From the NCBI RefSeq assembly GCF_026391055.1, contig NZ_JAPLET010000017.1, positions 310,001-374,000 on the forward strand: DNA of 64,000 bases, given 5' to 3'. Of the stretch, positions 62,008-64,000 are shown one piece after another. Both the position numbers and the translations under genes were made by a program. The notes beneath the pieces are model-generated. The model saw only the letters and a list, made by a program, of their open reading frames with translations. It ran no database searches and was not told the DNA's origin. Source of the stretch: Spirosoma sp. (lineage in GTDB: Bacteria; Bacteroidota; Bacteroidia; Cytophagales; Spirosomataceae). Position 1 is the first letter of the stretch; each line of letters starts with the position of its first letter.

Positions 62008-62686
62008 CAGCAATACTATACTTTGGTAACTGTCGACAGCCGTTCAGCTCCAGTTTTTTTGCAATATGTGCCTTATGATTCACTGCCGTTCGGTAGCTGA
62101 TATTCAACTTCTCGGCGATTTCACTTGCGGTATTACCATTTGCAATCATCCGTAAAACTTCACGTTCCCGTTGTGTTAGTCGGTTAAGTTCATCGCGCGT
62201 TCTATCTGATATTACCTCTATTCCAAAGTTCTTAAGTAAGCCCATGAAACCGTTGCTATAATAGCAACCTCCATTGCTTACCGTCTGGAAACAACGATAC
62301 AACTCATCCAGTCCATCTGTAGCATACAGAAAGCCGAAGAATCCGATCTTCATGGCATTGGCTACCATTCTGAGGTCAGGATTTCGGGTGTATAAAATAA
62401 ATTTGGTTTGCTGATTTGACTCCTGCATTTGCTCAACGATATCGAAGCTACGCTGCCCGGAAATCTCTGACTCCAGGATAACACATTGTGGACGCTTGAC
62501 CCGGATCTGCTGGAGTGTATCCTCCATCTCCACTGCGCGGCCCACCACATTATAGCCTTGCTCCTTTAAAAGCTGACTTAATACTTCACAATTGAACTGT
62601 TCTGATTGCGCAACGAGAATCGAAAAGTCTCGCCGGCGAATCGCGAATTTTTTAGTGATCTCCTCATCACTGACGAATTGGCTCAT
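61991..62686 (-). CDS. LuxR/NarL-type regulator with degenerate receiver domain
   Basis: A 231-residue regulator. The receiver-like domain (about 20-135) keeps the fold but not the phosphorylation site. The expected Asp is Glu72 in CVILESEISG, the acidic pocket before it is AQSE instead of DD, and the conserved Lys is Ala122 (FGFLYATDG). The LuxR DNA-binding domain (about 165-228, LTQREREVLRMIANGNTASEI, LNISYRTAVNHKAHIAKKL) is intact. It is probably phosphorylation-independent, perhaps locked on by the Glu. I chose the ATG at 62686; the frame is open to 62839 through a long inverted repeat. It overlaps the convergent LytTR gene by 17 bases. Confidence 0.85.
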   Translation of the reverse strand: MSQFVSDEEITKKFAIRRRDFSILVAQSEQFNCEVLSQLLKEQGYNVVGRAVEMEDTLQQIRVKRPQCVILESEISGQRSFDIVEQMQESNQQTKFILYTRNPDLRMVANAMKIGFFGFLYATDGLDELYRCFQTVSNGGCYYSNGFMGLLKNFGIEVISDRTRDELNRLTQREREVLRMIANGNTASEIAEKLNISYRTAVNHKAHIAKKLELNGCRQLPKYSIAVKNYL

Positions 62687-62752
62687 GACATTCTTCACGT
62701 ATAGATGGATCAATGTAACACACTTGCATACTATTCTGTAACACTCAATGTT

Positions 62753-62834
62753 TGAAATCACCATTTTCCCGGACGAAATCAACCATTTAGTTGAAACTTT
62801 TTGGGTGATTTCGTCCGGGAAAATGGTGATTTCA
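62753..62834. repeat. Perfect 29-bp inverted repeat
   Basis: Bases 62753-62781 (TGAAATCACCATTTTCCCGG and nine more) are the exact reverse complement of 62806-62834, with a 24-base loop. It lies 66 bases before the LuxR-type regulator start and 82 before the helical protein start, in the shared divergent promoter region. There is no T run. It could be a large operator, a cruciform or a miniature mobile element. Confidence 0.9.
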
Positions 62835-62916
62835 CGCATAACGGTTTGCTTTCAGCGTAAAGTCAGGTCTACTTTTGGTTATCCAATTGCAAAAAACATA
62901 TTTTGACCATCGGGCG

Positions 62917-63300
62917 ATGAATCAGGAAGAATCAGCAAGATCGTTTGGCTACGAAGCCTCAGAAGAGGAGATCCAGAAAGTCATTTTGGCGTGGGCACAG
63001 GCAACGGAAGCATTTCACTATCGCTTCGCTAAATTGGATCGAATCATAAATACGCTACAAACAATGGGCCGCCGACAGACACCGGCATTCCGGGCTCGTT
63101 TGAATCGACTTATCGAACTTCGTCAGCATATGGGCGATGTTATGATGACTCTGTTACTGGATATGTCCGGGTCAAAACCAGGTCAGTCAACGCAGTTATC
63201 AAAGCCGGGTCAGCTTCACTCTCATGCCAGTTTACTGGATGAATTGAACCGAAAAATTGATGCTGAATTACTAGGTACTTCAACAGTAGCTCAAGCTTAG
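62917..63300 (+). CDS. Small helical protein of unknown function
   Basis: A 127-residue, mostly helical, soluble protein (ASEEEIQKVILAWAQATEAFHY, RLNRLIELRQHMGDVMMTLLL). It has a Ser/Gln/Pro-rich segment near 95-105 and a helical C-terminus. No signal peptide or known domain is visible. I chose the ATG at 62917; an earlier TTG at 62875 is in frame. It is divergent from the LuxR-type regulator across the 29-bp inverted repeat, so both may respond to the same factor. A terminator follows. Confidence 0.65.
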   Translation: MNQEESARSFGYEASEEEIQKVILAWAQATEAFHYRFAKLDRIINTLQTMGRRQTPAFRARLNRLIELRQHMGDVMMTLLLDMSGSKPGQSTQLSKPGQLHSHASLLDELNRKIDAELLGTSTVAQA

Positions 63301-63329
63301 TGTTCACCCCTCCCTATTAATAAAGGTTG

Positions 63330-63361
63330 GCCTCGATTCAAAAAAATCGGGGCTTTTTTTT
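63330..63361 (+). terminator. Rho-independent terminator before dnaG
   Basis: GCCTCGATT (63330-63338) pairs with AATCGGGGC (63345-63353) with one G-T wobble, followed by eight T. It ends the small helical gene. Confidence 0.75.
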
Positions 63362-63368
63362 ATTACCA

Positions 63369-64000
63369 CTATCCTGAAATAACCGTTCCCAACAGGCTCG
63401 ATATCTCAATATCTATCCGTTTGAAATGCATAAACTCAGTTAACAACTGATCGGCTTCTTCCGGAGACTTACTTCCCGACTCACGCAGCAGTTGCTGTAG
63501 CGTAGCCATTCGCTGCTCGGCCAGCAATTTTTTAATACGTAGAATATTCCGATAAGCAGCATCAGCCAGAATCCCGACCTCTTCTTCCGACGGAACAAAG
63601 ATTTCGTGCTTTAGCCACCCTTCACTGATTTCGTAGCGCGGTGTCGTTAAATGAATTGCCTGATTCTGGATTTCGGCACCACCTGGCCAATCTGAAGCGT
63701 CAGAACGACGGTTCAGAAAGTCATCGGCGGTCAGAATATCCCCACGCGAGTAGGCCTCTCTAAAGAGGGTCAGAATTAGGTCGTAAGGTGCTGTATGAAA
63801 TTCTATTTCATGCAACTCACTCAGCACATACTGGCAAAGCGTTATACCGGGCTCCAGTTCGCGTACACCGTAGTTTATCAGCAGTCTTACACACTCCTCC
63901 TCCTGATAGGATAACGGCGTTCTAACGCCTTTTGTGCGCTCATCCGTAGTGAATTTACCCGGAGCAACGACTTCGGCCGGAAAATTCATTTCAGAAAGCT
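63369..64000 (-). CDS. dnaG: DNA primase, C-terminal part (cut by the right edge)
   Basis: The last 210 codons or so of a DnaG-type primase, which makes RNA primers for replication. The visible part is the helicase-binding C-terminal domain: PLSYQEEECVRLLINYGVRE, then AYSRGDILTADDFLNR, GWLKHEIFVPSEEEVGILAD and RIKKLLAEQRMATLQQLL. The frame runs on past base 64000 (codons for Leu-Ser-Glu precede the Met at 63989), so that Met is internal. The catalytic Toprim and zinc domains lie outside. The stop is a normal distance from the preceding terminator. Confidence 0.85.
   Translation of the reverse strand, partial: LSEMNFPAEVVAPGKFTTDERTKGVRTPLSYQEEECVRLLINYGVRELEPGITLCQYVLSELHEIEFHTAPYDLILTLFREAYSRGDILTADDFLNRRSDASDWPGGAEIQNQAIHLTTPRYEISEGWLKHEIFVPSEEEVGILADAAYRNILRIKKLLAEQRMATLQQLLRESGSKSPEEADQLLTEFMHFKRIDIEISSLLGTVISG

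Noticed and set aside
1-64000. tRNA, rRNA and intact insertion sequences
   Set aside because: I looked for T-loop motifs, rRNA conserved words and transposase motifs and saw none; a tRNA scan would be needed to be sure.

Overview
The window looks like chromosome from a gliding member of the Bacteroidota, family Cytophagaceae, most like Spirosoma. This is inferred from gene content and not from any search. The supporting signs are: the gliding-motility gene gldE in the order mutY-ssb-gldE; several secreted proteins with type IX secretion (T9SS) sorting tails; the DUF1800/DUF1501 pair; purM and LytTR proteins of Bacteroidota type; promoters of the TAnnTTTG type; and no clear Shine-Dalgarno sequences. 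Most genes have intermediate GC. One gene at 30.9-33.0 kb is strikingly AT-rich. I saw no rRNA or tRNA genes and no intact transposase.

Layout. 0-5.5 kb: an unrecognised (possibly cut) gene, a phospholipase C-type phosphoesterase with an N-terminal repeat domain, lpdA, and a small lipoprotein. 5.5-9 kb: a TPR histidine kinase, then an ECF sigma factor overlapping a small partner. 9-17 kb: housekeeping genes (nth, ndk, nrnA-like DHH phosphoesterase, two-domain FKBP lipoprotein, rdgB, PpiD-like chaperone, coiled-coil lipoprotein, 1-Cys redoxin), then an intergenic stretch with two CRISPR-like repeats. 17.5-24.3 kb: a TetR regulator with its operators and a TolC-MFP-RND efflux system, interrupted by a decayed DUF433/DUF5615 toxin-antitoxin pair. 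24.4-28.7 kb: two related secreted T9SS proteins, one an endonuclease/exonuclease/phosphatase-type protein split by an in-frame TAG. 28.8-40.2 kb: purM, a small collagen-like lipoprotein, an AT-rich pentapeptide-repeat protein, a GNAT, a Gfo/Idh oxidoreductase, a beta-barrel protein, purE plus a LysM protein, and DUF1800/DUF1501. 40.5-51.7 kb: a secreted unknown, two tandem T9SS subtilases, a third subtilase and a DUF3500 protein. 51.9-59.5 kb: a membrane protein, gldE, ssb, mutY, hup, a TPR protein, a 29-codon ribosomal-type peptide and rng. 59.5-64 kb: a possible peptide-modification cassette, a membrane LytTR regulator, a LuxR-type regulator with a degenerate receiver, a perfect 29-bp inverted repeat, a small helical protein and the 3' end of dnaG.

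The best candidate for an undescribed system is at 59,533-62,007. A 54-residue peptide with a Cys-Cys pair is encoded 13 bases upstream of a lipid A-type acyltransferase. That enzyme carries an extra C-terminal tail resembling the PqqD-like recognition domains of RiPP enzymes. Divergent from this pair is a four-TM LytTR sensor-regulator. The reading of this as an acylated-peptide (possibly signalling) system is inference. Other items of interest are the AT-rich pentapeptide protein with a distinct C-terminal domain, the CRISPR-like remnant, the decayed toxin-antitoxin pair, and a shared TAAACACTGTT operator motif.
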